From: Paenibacillus spongiae
Lineage (GTDB): Bacteria; Bacillota; Bacilli; Paenibacillales; Paenibacillaceae
DNA: 64,000 nt
NCBI RefSeq assembly: GCF_024734895.1
Contig: NZ_CP091430.1
Span: 958,501-1,022,500 of the forward strand
Direction of reading: 5' to 3'
The notes under the pieces were generated by a model. The model was not told the DNA's origin and did no database searches. It was given only the letters and a program-made list of their open reading frames with translations. The translations under genes and the position numbers were made by a program. Numbering within the stretch: position 1 is the stretch's first letter; every line of letters begins with the position of its first letter. Positions 7,911 through 16,789 of the stretch are shown one piece after another.

Positions 7911-10900
7911 ATGTTGTTATTGTGGAAACGGTCATGGTTAATTGGGGGAATGGCCATCCTTCTGGCATTGTCGACGGTGACGCTGGGCTACGATGATGCA
8001 GGCGGCGGGATTGCCCGGGCCAGCGGCGCGCCCGTCACGTATACGCAGGATTTCTCGAATGTTGTGGAATCGCCTGGCCCGGTATGGGACATCGACGATA
8101 CATGGCAGGGCAATAACGCCCAGATCGTCGGCGGTGCGCTAACGAATCTCGAAGGCGGCTTGCATGGCTTGCGCTACAAGAAAACGACGCCCGCCACAGG
8201 AACGTATACGGCGCAATTCGACCTGGTGTCCGCGCCTGGAGATACCTCGCCTTGGATGACGCTGTATGTGGGCTTGCGTCTGGGCACGTACAGCAGACAA
8301 GCGAATGAGCCCGACGGCCTGTGGCTTGCGTTCAAGGACAATAAGATCGGCATGAGGACGAATAACTGGCCGGAAACGACGTACATGACCATCGACTATG
8401 ATTTCTACGAAGCGCGGAGAGTCTTTATTGAAGACAACGTCGATCAGGACATCGTGAAAATTTACGTCCAGGATGATCAAGGAAGCAAAACCTTCGTCGC
8501 GCAGGTGAACATTCAAGGCCAGTCTGTCGGCATGTATGCCGCGGACGATCTCGCGACGCCCAAAATCACGACAGATCTCTCCTACCAGCTTGCTAAATCC
8601 GGCTATATCAATTGGTGGGTTCACATCACGCCCGGCGTCTTTCTGGACAATGTCTCCGTCATTACGGAAGCGGGAACGGATTCCGTCGATTTTCCGAACG
8701 ATACGGTCATCCGCGATGAGATCTGGGAGGTGAACAACGCCCGGGTGATCGACGGGGCGCTGACGAATCAGAACGGCGGCTTATACGGGCTCCGCTTCAA
8801 GAAGAAGACGGCGGCAGCCGGCAGCTACCAGGTGAAGTTTGATCTGCAGGCTGCGCCTGAGGATACGTCCCCGTGGATGACGATGTACGTGGGCTTGCGT
8901 CTTAGCAGTTATTCATCGCAGGCGAACGAATCGACCGGCCTGTGGCTGGCCTTCAAGGATAACAAGGTCGGCATCCGCACGAATAACTGGCCGCTGACCG
9001 GATATGTTCAAATTCCGTACAGTTTCGCGGATAAGCGGACGATCGAGCTCGAAGACGATCTGGATCAGAATATCGTGAAGATCTACGTCAACGACGATCA
9101 GGGCGTAAAGCAATTCGTCGCACAGGTTGCGATCGACGATGAGAATGTCATGCTGTACGCGGCGGATAATCTGCAGACGCCGGCCGTCACCTCCCAGCCG
9201 GGATATGCCATTGGCAAGAGCGGATTCATCAACTGGTGGGTCCACAATACGCCGAACATTGTGCTGGATAACGTTTCCGTCACGACAGCCGAATACGAGC
9301 GGCCGCCGTACGAAGCGGCGGAGCCCTTCCAGTACCGGGACGTGTACAGCGATACATGGGTAGCTACCGACGATTTGTCCCGAACCTCCCCCGACTACGC
9401 GGTTGCGGGAGCACCGAAGGACAAGAAGGTCGGCATGTTCTATTTTCTATGGCATGACGCCTCGTCGGGTCAAATCTATGACCATAACAAAACCTATCTG
9501 GAAGGCGGCGTGAACGCGGTATGGGATATCATCCCGCAGGGGCCGCTCGGATTCGCGCATTATTGGGCGGAGCCGTACTTCGGCTACTACCGTTCCGACG
9601 ATCGCTGGGTCATCCGCAAGCATGCGAATATGCTGACGGAAGCGGGCGTCGACTTCGTCTTCTTCGACAACTCGAATAATTTGCTGTATCCGCATATTTA
9701 TACGGTGGTTCTCGATGAATACAAGAAGATGAGAAACGAAGGGCTCGACACGCCCCAGATCGTCTTCTTCTTCGGCGATAATGCCGATTCCGGCAAGAAC
9801 ATGATGACGCAAGCCTGGGAAGAGGTATATAAGGACAATTACTACAACGAGCTGTGGTTCAAGGTCGACGGCAAGCCGCTCGTGCTCGGCAATCTCGCCA
9901 AGGTACCCAAGACGCTCCGCGAACAGTTCACGGTCCGGTCGTCGTGGGCATTCAACGGTTGGACGGGAGACGGCATGGGCAGATGGCCTTGGATCGCCGA
10001 ATATCCTCAAGCGCCGGGCAAGGATCCTGCGACAGGAGAGGTGGAGCAGCTGACCGTCGCCTCCGGCTTCCATGCGAACTCCTCCAGGGGACGCAGCTTC
10101 GCGAACGGCGAGCAGCCGACGGACGGCCTGAACGATTTCGAATTCGAGCTGCAAACGACGCCGCTCGGTCTCGCTTACGAGGAGCAGTGGAGCCGCGTAT
10201 CCGAGGTCGATCCGGAATACGTCATGCTGACCGGCTGGAACGAATGGTGGGCGGGCAGATGGGAGAACGACGCCAACGGGCAGCGGATTGCCAATACGTA
10301 TACGGTGGTGAGGAACGATCCGCTCTATAAGCATTATTACGTGGATGCGTTCAATCCCGAATTCAGCCGCGACCTCGAGCCGATGAAGGGCGGGTTCAAC
10401 GATAATTACTACTATCAGACCGTGGAGAAGATCCGACAGTTCAAGGGCGTTCGGCCGGTTCCGGCCGCGTTCGGGCAAGGGAAAATCCACGAGCACAAAG
10501 CGTTCCAGGAATGGAAGGCGGTCGGTCCGGAATACCGGGATACGCTGGGCGATACGGTACACCGGGACAGCATGTCCTTCGCGGGCGTCTATCGCTACAC
10601 GAATACGAGCGGCAGGAACGATATCGAGTATGCGAAGGTCAGCTCGGATAATCACAATTGGTACTTCTATGTGCGGACGAAGGATGCGCTCACGGCCCGT
10701 ACGGGAACGGATTGGATGAACCTGTACATTGATGCCGACCAGAATGCCGCCACCGGCTGGGAAGGCTATGATTTTATCATTAACCGTTCGGATAGCGGCG
10801 GCAAGGCGGCGATTGAGGCCAACGACGGCGGCACCTGGAATTGGACGAAGACAGGCGATGCCGAGTATACGGTCAGCGGCAATGAAATGTATATGACGAT

Positions 10901-11420
10901 TCCGAAGAACATGCTGAGTATTGATGCGGCCCAAGGCTTCGATTTCAAATGGGCGGATAACTCGGTCGATGGCGGCGACGTCATGCAGTTCCTGGATCAG
11001 GGCGACGCCGCGCCGAATGGCCGGTTCAATTACCGTTACACGACCCGGAGCCAGAACGCAGCACTGAGCGCCGAGCTGACTTCCTTGTTGAATGGCGGAG
11101 CGGTTGCGATGAAGGTTAACGGGTATGAAGCGTATTTGGGCGACAAGAAGGTCATTGTGGACGGGGACAATACCAATGTAACGCCGATCGGGGATAACGG
11201 TCAGCTGTACATTCCGGTCGCATTCCTGGAGAAGACGGCGAAGAAAGTCGTAGACAAGAAAGAGCTGAAGAAGTGGAGGGGCGAAGACTACGTTGACGTG
11301 AGCACGGCCGCGCTAATATTGGGTAAACAGGCGACGGTCAGCGAGTCGGGGGTTGTCCTGTTCTCCGCAGGCGGCAATGCGAGCGGCGAAGTGCTGGAAG
11401 AGCTGTTCCGCAAGTTATAG
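7911..11420 (+). CDS. Large secreted GH99/GH71-like glycan-active enzyme with duplicated N-terminal sugar-binding-like domains
   Basis: This 1169-residue exported protein has a signal peptide at 1 to ~36 (ending near RASGA). Two similar ~190-residue beta-rich repeats follow (~60-260 and ~270-460), sharing blocks such as SPWMT-YVGLRL, GLWLAFKDNK, RTNNWP and INWWVH. A TIM-barrel-like part spans ~505-857 (GMFYFLWHD, VDFVFFDNSN, TGWNEWW), like GH99/GH71-type domains where the Glu of the WNEW block is the likely acid. A CBM9/DOMON-like module lies at ~865-1045, and a C-terminal copper-amine-oxidase-N-like module ends the protein. The start is the second of two adjacent ATGs because it sits better behind GGAGGT. 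The substrate is unknown; a polysaccharide is likely. CcpA and the divergent AraC probably control it. Confidence 0.72.
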   Translation: MLLLWKRSWLIGGMAILLALSTVTLGYDDAGGGIARASGAPVTYTQDFSNVVESPGPVWDIDDTWQGNNAQIVGGALTNLEGGLHGLRYKKTTPATGTYTAQFDLVSAPGDTSPWMTLYVGLRLGTYSRQANEPDGLWLAFKDNKIGMRTNNWPETTYMTIDYDFYEARRVFIEDNVDQDIVKIYVQDDQGSKTFVAQVNIQGQSVGMYAADDLATPKITTDLSYQLAKSGYINWWVHITPGVFLDNVSVITEAGTDSVDFPNDTVIRDEIWEVNNARVIDGALTNQNGGLYGLRFKKKTAAAGSYQVKFDLQAAPEDTSPWMTMYVGLRLSSYSSQANESTGLWLAFKDNKVGIRTNNWPLTGYVQIPYSFADKRTIELEDDLDQNIVKIYVNDDQGVKQFVAQVAIDDENVMLYAADNLQTPAVTSQPGYAIGKSGFINWWVHNTPNIVLDNVSVTTAEYERPPYEAAEPFQYRDVYSDTWVATDDLSRTSPDYAVAGAPKDKKVGMFYFLWHDASSGQIYDHNKTYLEGGVNAVWDIIPQGPLGFAHYWAEPYFGYYRSDDRWVIRKHANMLTEAGVDFVFFDNSNNLLYPHIYTVVLDEYKKMRNEGLDTPQIVFFFGDNADSGKNMMTQAWEEVYKDNYYNELWFKVDGKPLVLGNLAKVPKTLREQFTVRSSWAFNGWTGDGMGRWPWIAEYPQAPGKDPATGEVEQLTVASGFHANSSRGRSFANGEQPTDGLNDFEFELQTTPLGLAYEEQWSRVSEVDPEYVMLTGWNEWWAGRWENDANGQRIANTYTVVRNDPLYKHYYVDAFNPEFSRDLEPMKGGFNDNYYYQTVEKIRQFKGVRPVPAAFGQGKIHEHKAFQEWKAVGPEYRDTLGDTVHRDSMSFAGVYRYTNTSGRNDIEYAKVSSDNHNWYFYVRTKDALTARTGTDWMNLYIDADQNAATGWEGYDFIINRSDSGGKAAIEANDGGTWNWTKTGDAEYTVSGNEMYMTIPKNMLSIDAAQGFDFKWADNSVDGGDVMQFLDQGDAAPNGRFNYRYTTRSQNAALSAELTSLLNGGAVAMKVNGYEAYLGDKKVIVDGDNTNVTPIGDNGQLYIPVAFLEKTAKKVVDKKELKKWRGEDYVDVSTAALILGKQATVSESGVVLFSAGGNASGEVLEELFRKL

Positions 11421-11461
11421 GCGATTTTCCCCCCTGCAAGCAATGTCTCATCTTTAATTAT

Positions 11462-11497
11462 GGCAGCCTCGCCGCGCGCGGGGCTGCTTTGTTTTTA
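11462..11497 (+). terminator. Terminator of the GH99-like gene
   Basis: GGCAGCCTCG pairs with GCGGGGCTGCT (one bulge) and is followed by TTGTTTTT. Confidence 0.75.
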
Positions 11498-11664
11498 TTG
11501 GCGGGGAATCAAGAGAGGGCAGCTGCCGCCGATTCAAAGATAGGGCTTCGATGCGAAGCGCGACAACGGCCGAGGGGCGGGTTATAATGAAAGGGTAGTG
11601 ACGATGCTTGGAAAATGATCAATAAGCTGGATATGTACGTGCGGTAGGAAAATATTCTGTATCG

Positions 11665-11680
11665 ATGCGAACGCTATGAA
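11665..11680 (+). promoter_or_regulatory. Probable cre site before the sulfatase gene
   Basis: ATGCGAACGCTATGAA fits WTGNNARCGNWWWCAW except for one base in the terminal CA. It shares the CGCTAT core with the sites at 7880 and 42926. Confidence 0.4.
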
Positions 11681-11713
11681 TTGCAATGAAATTAGAGAAA
11701 AGGTGTGACCGTT

Positions 11714-13015
11714 ATGACAAGACCGAATATCGTCGTCGTGTACTGCGACGATTTGGGCTACGGCGATTTGGGATGCTACGGGTCGGATGCGATTCGCACC
11801 CCACATTTGGATGCGCTTGCAGAGGATGGGGTCCGCTTCACGGAATGGTACTCCAATTCACCGGTCTGCTCGCCGTCCCGTGCATCGTTATTGACGGGGC
11901 TGTACCCGGCGAAAGCAGGCGTGAGCCATATTTTGGGCGGGAAGAGAGGAACCGGAGGGCTGAAGCGGGAAGCGAAGACGCTGGCCGAGCGGCTCAAGGA
12001 ATCCGGTTACAGCACGGCTCTCTACGGCAAATGGCATCTCGGCTCCTCCGAGGATGCTACGCCGAATGCCCGCGGCTTCGACGATTACTTCGGCTTCCAT
12101 GCCGGCTGTGTGGATTACTATTCGCATATCTTCTATTGGGGCATGCCGCATGTCAATCCAACGCATGACTTATGGAACAACCGCGAGGAAGTATGGCATG
12201 ACGGCGAATATATGACCCATCTCATTACGGACAAATCCGTCGATTTCATCGAGCGTCACAAGGAGACGCCTTTCTTCCTCTACGCCGCATACAATGCGCC
12301 GCATTACCCGATGCATGCACCGGAGAAGTATATGAAGCGATATAGCCATTTGCCCCGCGACCGTCAGCTGATGGCGGCGATGATTTCCGCCGTGGACGAC
12401 GGCGTGGGCGATATCGTAGCGGCGTTGAAGCGAACCGGACTCTATGAGAATACGATTATCTTCTTCTCCAGCGACAATGGGCCTTCTTCGGAATCCCGCA
12501 ATTACCTCGACGGCACGGAAGACGTCTACTATGGCGGAAGCGCCGGCGTATTCCGCGGTCATAAAGGAAGCTTGTTCGAAGGCGGCATCCGCGAACCTGC
12601 GATACTGGTCTACCCCCATGCTATTGCAGCAGGTCAGGTGTGCCATGATACGGGCATGATGGCCGACATCGTGCCGACAGTCATGGAATTTGCCGGCCTG
12701 GCATCGCCGTCTCCGGAAGAAATTGACGGCCTTAGCGTCGTTGAGATGGTGACGAAGGGGACATCGACGCCGCATCGCCAAATTTTCTGGGAATACGGCA
12801 GCCAGCTTGCGGTTCGCGAAGGAAAGTGGAAGCTGGTTCTAGACGGCAAGCTTGACTTCGACCGTACGCAGCCGGACGATGTCCATCTCTCCGATCTGGA
12901 GGCGGACCCCGGCGAGCGGGTCAATCTCAAGGACGCTCATCCGGACCTGGCAAGCCGACTGGAGCGCAGCGTGCGGGATTGGTATAAGCAGCTGAGGGAG
13001 CAGGCCGAGAGCTGA
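11714..13015 (+). CDS. Type I sulfatase (formylglycine-dependent)
   Basis: The 433-residue protein has the type I sulfatase signature C-x-P-x-R (VCSPSRASLLTG) with C52 as the residue to be converted to formylglycine. The Ca2+-binding pair D12-D13 is in VVYCDDLGYGDLG, the YGKWHLG block is present, and the distal metal site is in FFSSDNGP. Without a signal peptide it would act in the cytoplasm on sulfated sugars or other imported sulfate esters. A maturase is required and none is in the window. The start at 11714 sits behind AAAGGTG; a GTG nine bases earlier is also possible. It may act downstream of the secreted enzyme before it. Confidence 0.9.
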   Translation: MTRPNIVVVYCDDLGYGDLGCYGSDAIRTPHLDALAEDGVRFTEWYSNSPVCSPSRASLLTGLYPAKAGVSHILGGKRGTGGLKREAKTLAERLKESGYSTALYGKWHLGSSEDATPNARGFDDYFGFHAGCVDYYSHIFYWGMPHVNPTHDLWNNREEVWHDGEYMTHLITDKSVDFIERHKETPFFLYAAYNAPHYPMHAPEKYMKRYSHLPRDRQLMAAMISAVDDGVGDIVAALKRTGLYENTIIFFSSDNGPSSESRNYLDGTEDVYYGGSAGVFRGHKGSLFEGGIREPAILVYPHAIAAGQVCHDTGMMADIVPTVMEFAGLASPSPEEIDGLSVVEMVTKGTSTPHRQIFWEYGSQLAVREGKWKLVLDGKLDFDRTQPDDVHLSDLEADPGERVNLKDAHPDLASRLERSVRDWYKQLREQAES

Positions 13016-13207
13016 CGAATCTAATCAGTTGGAAAAGTGAAGCTCGGATAGAAGCTTTGTCATAGGATATACGGGAATTACCATGGGGAGGGAAGCCGAT
13101 GGCCTTGTATTTTCGGGACATAGGCCGAGTCTAGGCCTTGTATGGAGACTGCAAAATGGTCTAGAGCTCAGCATTTAAAAACTCGCGTTCTTGCAAGACA
13201 ACTTAGG

Positions 13208-13242
13208 AAGGCTGACGGTGGTGGTTCCGTCAGCCTTTGTTA
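13208..13242 (+). terminator. Terminator of the sulfatase gene
   Basis: AAGGCTGACGG pairs perfectly with CCGTCAGCCTT and is followed by TGTTATT. Confidence 0.75.
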
Positions 13243-13288
13243 TTGATAGCGGAGCCGGGGCGTCAAATGTGACGATGACACAGTGAAA

Positions 13289-13322
13289 AATCAAGGACGC
13301 GAATGATTTCACGTCCTTGATT
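13289..13322 (-). terminator. Terminator of the two-component/ABC operon
   Basis: AATCAAGGACG pairs perfectly with CGTCCTTGATT; read on the minus strand it is followed by TTTTT. Confidence 0.85.
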
Positions 13323-13355
13323 TGCAATGGGCGATGCTGGCATGTGTTGTTGTGT

Positions 13356-14183
13356 TTACATCTTAATCGAACCGCTGGCAATGCCCTCGACGAAATTGCG
13401 CATGAGGACGGAGAACAGGATCAAGAGCGGCACGGAGGCGAGAGCATAAGCCGCCATCATCCCGCCGTAGTCGCTAAGGCCATTGTTGCCGGCGGAAGCT
13501 TCGAAGGCGACCAGAGCGACGGTCAAGGTCTGATGCGCCCGGTCCAACAGGAGCGAAGGCAGCAGATAGTCGTTCCACAGGTTGATGATATTGATAATTG
13601 CGACCGTGGTGCAGATCGGAACGGATAAGGGAAGCACGATAGCGGTAAAAATTCTGGCGTTTCCGGCGCCGTCTATCCGCGCTGCCTCGAACAGCTCATT
13701 GGGCAGCTGGTCGAAGAAGGTTTTTAACACGAAGATGGTGAAGGCCTGGCCGCCCGCGATATAGGGCAGAATCAGCGCCCAGTAGCTGTCCGAGAGCCCC
13801 AGCTTCTTGATCTGCAGATAAAGCGGAATCAAGGTCAGGAAGCCCGGAATCAGCAGCAGACAGAAGATCAGCATGAATAATATATTTTTCAGCGGAAAGG
13901 GAAGCTTGGCGAACGCATAGGCGCTCATCGAAGAAAAGATAACGATAAAGAACACGCTGATGACAATAATGAAAACCGAATTCAGGATCGGCGTGTTTAT
14001 TCTTTCCCATGCTGCCGCATAGTTGCTCCATTCGAAATGCTGCGGAATATTCAGATCGCTGGCTGCGAAATCAAGCGGCGTTTTGATTGAATTGGCTAGA
14101 ATGAAATAAATCGGCAGAAAGGAGAAGAAGATCAGAATAATTAAGATCCATTGTCCAACGGATGGCAGCCGGATGCTTTTCAA
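13356..14183 (-). CDS. Carbohydrate ABC transporter permease (MalG type)
   Basis: This 275-residue inner-membrane protein has six hydrophobic segments. The cytoplasmic EAA loop of binding-protein-dependent permeases is in FEAARIDGAGNARIFTAIVLPL. The C-terminus (FVEGIASGSIKM) is typical of MalG-like subunits. The start is TTG with AAGGAGG eight bases upstream. It is the last gene of a kinase-regulator-SBP-permease-permease operon. The ATPase is not encoded here, as is common in Bacilli that share one MsmX-type ATPase. Confidence 0.92.
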   Translation of the reverse strand: MKSIRLPSVGQWILIILIFFSFLPIYFILANSIKTPLDFAASDLNIPQHFEWSNYAAAWERINTPILNSVFIIVISVFFIVIFSSMSAYAFAKLPFPLKNILFMLIFCLLLIPGFLTLIPLYLQIKKLGLSDSYWALILPYIAGGQAFTIFVLKTFFDQLPNELFEAARIDGAGNARIFTAIVLPLSVPICTTVAIINIINLWNDYLLPSLLLDRAHQTLTVALVAFEASAGNNGLSDYGGMMAAYALASVPLLILFSVLMRNFVEGIASGSIKM

Positions 14184-14201
14184 AGAGTAGTCCTCCTTTG
14201 G

Positions 14202-15083
14202 TTAGGATTCGGATTTGATCAATTTCATATTAAGGATTGTAAACAGCAAAATAATGATGAACATAACGAGGGCAATAGCCATGCCGTAACCGAATTCGCC
14301 GTTTACTGTGGAAACATTGTACATATGGAGAATCGGCACATAGGTGGAATATCCCGGCCCCCCGTTGGTCATAATCAACGGCGGAATAATATTCTGCAGG
14401 CTTCCGATCAGGGATAGAATCACGATTAGCCTGAATTGCGGGAAGGAGAGCGGAATATCCAGCTTGAACACCCGTTTCCACCCGGTAGCCCCTTCGAGCT
14501 TCGCCGCTTCGATCACTTCCTGAGGGATTCCCTGCAAGCCGGAGTAGAAAATAAGCATGTTAAATGCGCTGATCCACGGAAAGCCCATCAGAATGATGGA
14601 ATAGAGCGCGATATTAGGATCTCCGAGCCATAGCTGCTGCAAGGATCCCAGACCTATCATTTCCAAAATTCGGTTAATGGCGCCGTCACCCTCGTACAGG
14701 AAACGCCAGAGAAGGACGGTTACAATGCCGGGGATGACAATGGGCACGACGAATAAGGTGCGATAGATATATTGGGCCCGGAGATTTTTGACGTGGAAAA
14801 TAAGCTCCGCAACGAGAAATGGCGGTATAACGGCCAAAGCGATCGAGAATACAATCCAAATTAACGCATTGACGGTGGATTGGCTCAGCACCTCGTCGGT
14901 CAGCATCCGCTCAAAGTTGTCCAGTCCGATAAACTGAGGGGGATTAAAGCCGTCCCAGTTCGTGAAAGCGCCGCTCAAAGCCTGATAAACCGGGAAGTAC
15001 ATAAACCAGATGAGGAAGATGAAGGTAGGTAAAATAAAGGCGTATCCGGTCAGAGAACCCTTGAACTTATCTATTATTTTCAT
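14202..15083 (-). CDS. Carbohydrate ABC transporter permease (MalF type)
   Basis: The 293-residue membrane subunit has six hydrophobic segments and an EAA loop (EVIEAAKLEGATGWKRVFKLDIPL). It pairs with the MalG-like gene 18 bases downstream. The frame is open further upstream to 15143, but that stretch overlaps the hairpin at 15118-15151. The start MKIIDKFKG at 15083 is preceded by AAAGGA and matches family N-termini better. Substrate specificity lies with the binding protein at 15164-16669. Confidence 0.92.
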   Translation of the reverse strand: MKIIDKFKGSLTGYAFILPTFIFLIWFMYFPVYQALSGAFTNWDGFNPPQFIGLDNFERMLTDEVLSQSTVNALIWIVFSIALAVIPPFLVAELIFHVKNLRAQYIYRTLFVVPIVIPGIVTVLLWRFLYEGDGAINRILEMIGLGSLQQLWLGDPNIALYSIILMGFPWISAFNMLIFYSGLQGIPQEVIEAAKLEGATGWKRVFKLDIPLSFPQFRLIVILSLIGSLQNIIPPLIMTNGGPGYSTYVPILHMYNVSTVNGEFGYGMAIALVMFIIILLFTILNMKLIKSES

Positions 15084-15117
15084 CAGGGAAGCCGTCCTTT
15101 CTTGAGAGAATAGAAAA

Positions 15118-15151
15118 AAGGGAGCGATGCGTTTGTCATGCAAGCTCCCTT
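15118..15151 (-). terminator. Intra-operonic attenuator between the binding protein and the permeases
   Basis: AAGGGAGC pairs with GCTCCCTT across a 17-18 base loop, and on the minus strand it is followed by a run of T. It sits between the solute-binding protein stop and the first permease. That is a common way to make more binding protein than permease, by partial termination and 3'-end stabilisation. Confidence 0.7.
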
Positions 15152-15163
15152 CTCCCTATAAGC

Positions 15164-16669
15164 TTAGTACTGACTGTAATCCGTATTGTTTTTGGTTTCG
15201 TATTCTTTGATCGCGGTATCGAGTTCCTTCTGTACGGATTGTTGCGCTTTATCGAAATCCATATTGCCGCTCAGATACAAGCCGAAGATCCGCTGCAGAT
15301 TTTTGCTCAGGTTTGGCGAGGACCCGCCGACACCGATCGCTTTGAGCTCTTTGGAGGCTTGGCTGGCCAGATCGGCCATGCTCTCGTTCGGCTTCGTGCC
15401 CGGCCAGGTCGGAACGAATGTGCCGTGCTCATTGACGACTTTCTCTACATTCGCCGGCGTTCCGAGGAATTGCAGCCAGTCGAGCACCGCTTCTTTCTTG
15501 CCTTCTTCCTTCATGCTTGCATTGGCTTGCTCGGTTGCAATGGCAAACTGGAACGCCGCATTCGGACCGCCTACGGCCCCGGAAGTATCGTGACCTGTCG
15601 TGTGCGCCGTATCGGCAGCGGTCAATACAGGGAAGTTGAAGGAAGCTAATTCAAAGTTGATATTGGCGTCCTTGGCGTTTTCAGGCAGCCAGCTGCCATC
15701 ATACATAATGGCGGTCTTCCCGGCCAAGAAGTCGTTTCTTGCGCTGTTGGCGGCAACACCGGGGTCAGCGGTCAAATAATCTTTCTTCCACGTATCGGTC
15801 AGCTCCTTGAACATCGGCCACCATCCCATGAATCGCTCGTCCTTGGTGCTCAGGAGGCCTTTCGAAATCGCGACGGATTGATCCAGGGAGGAAATACCCG
15901 GTTTCTTGTCGTAACCGGAGATCGTTTCAAATTCCTTGGAGAAGAAGTCGCTCAGGAAATGGCGTTGGAACCAGCCGTAGTCCGGAGCCTGCGACATCGG
16001 AACAATGCCGGCCGCCTGCAATTTCTTGCTGGTATCAATCAGCTCCGCCCAGCTCTTCGGCGCTTCGGTAATGCCGGCTTGTTCGAAGAGGTCTTTGTTA
16101 TAGAAGAAGGCGGTCGCCACATAGTCGCCATTGATGTTATAGATCTTGCCATCCGGAGAGACGGTCTCATTCACGACCGTTTCGTTCATGGCATCCTTCC
16201 AGGCCGGTTTATCGGCAATATACGGATTGGGCTTGTTCAAGTATTCCGTCAAATCCTCTGCAATGCCTTTAGGGAAGGTGTTATTCAATTCTTCCCATTG
16301 TCCCCAGAACACATCGAATAATTCGCCGGCCGCCGCTTTGACGCGGATCGTCTGCGTGTAATCTTTATACTCCTCATCGACAAATTCAATTTTGATTCCG
16401 GGGTGAGTCTTCTCATACTCGTCAGCTACCGTTTGCAGCATTTGCTGATCTTTCAAGCCTGTAATGTTCTTGGAGTTGGGCGTGTAGACTTGAGCATACA
16501 TCGTAATGGTGCCTGTCCATCCGGCCGCGCTTGTCTCCTGGTTACCCGACGCCGCAGAAGGCGTATCGGACGGGCTGTTCTTGGCTGCATTGCCGCCGCA
16601 GCCGCCCAAAACCAAAGCAAGCGTGAGCATCATAGCCGGCAGCATCTTTGCTTTCTTGTTCATATTCAT
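15164..16669 (-). CDS. Extracellular carbohydrate-binding lipoprotein of an ABC transporter (family 1 SBP)
   Basis: The 501-residue precursor starts with a lipoprotein signal peptide whose lipobox LGGC gives the lipidated C24. A Ser/Ala/Gly-rich linker and a two-lobed family 1 solute-binding fold follow (YEKTHPGIKIEFV, ELFDVFWGQWEELN, FYNKDLFEQAGI-PKSWAELIDTSKKL, FLAGKTAIMYDGSW). It captures a sugar or oligosaccharide outside the membrane for the MalF/MalG pair. The start 16669 has AAGGGGG six bases upstream; the frame extends further upstream without ribosome site. It is 120 bases downstream of the response regulator that probably controls it. Confidence 0.9.
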   Translation of the reverse strand: MNMNKKAKMLPAMMLTLALVLGGCGGNAAKNSPSDTPSAASGNQETSAAGWTGTITMYAQVYTPNSKNITGLKDQQMLQTVADEYEKTHPGIKIEFVDEEYKDYTQTIRVKAAAGELFDVFWGQWEELNNTFPKGIAEDLTEYLNKPNPYIADKPAWKDAMNETVVNETVSPDGKIYNINGDYVATAFFYNKDLFEQAGITEAPKSWAELIDTSKKLQAAGIVPMSQAPDYGWFQRHFLSDFFSKEFETISGYDKKPGISSLDQSVAISKGLLSTKDERFMGWWPMFKELTDTWKKDYLTADPGVAANSARNDFLAGKTAIMYDGSWLPENAKDANINFELASFNFPVLTAADTAHTTGHDTSGAVGGPNAAFQFAIATEQANASMKEEGKKEAVLDWLQFLGTPANVEKVVNEHGTFVPTWPGTKPNESMADLASQASKELKAIGVGGSSPNLSKNLQRIFGLYLSGNMDFDKAQQSVQKELDTAIKEYETKNNTDYSQY

Positions 16670-16789
16670 TGGAATCCCCCTTGATGTAAGTTCAGAAAGC
16701 GCATTCATCTTTCTTATATTCCATGTTAAAGGACCGGGCACGGGACATGTAGAGGTGTAAACTTTACTTTGGGATGGATTTCTTTACCC

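Larger units (their letters stand above)
13016..13355. other. Convergent intergenic region after the sulfatase
   Basis: Two terminators (13208-13242 and 13289-13322) close the genes on either side. I see nothing else in the preceding ~190 bases. Confidence 0.6.
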
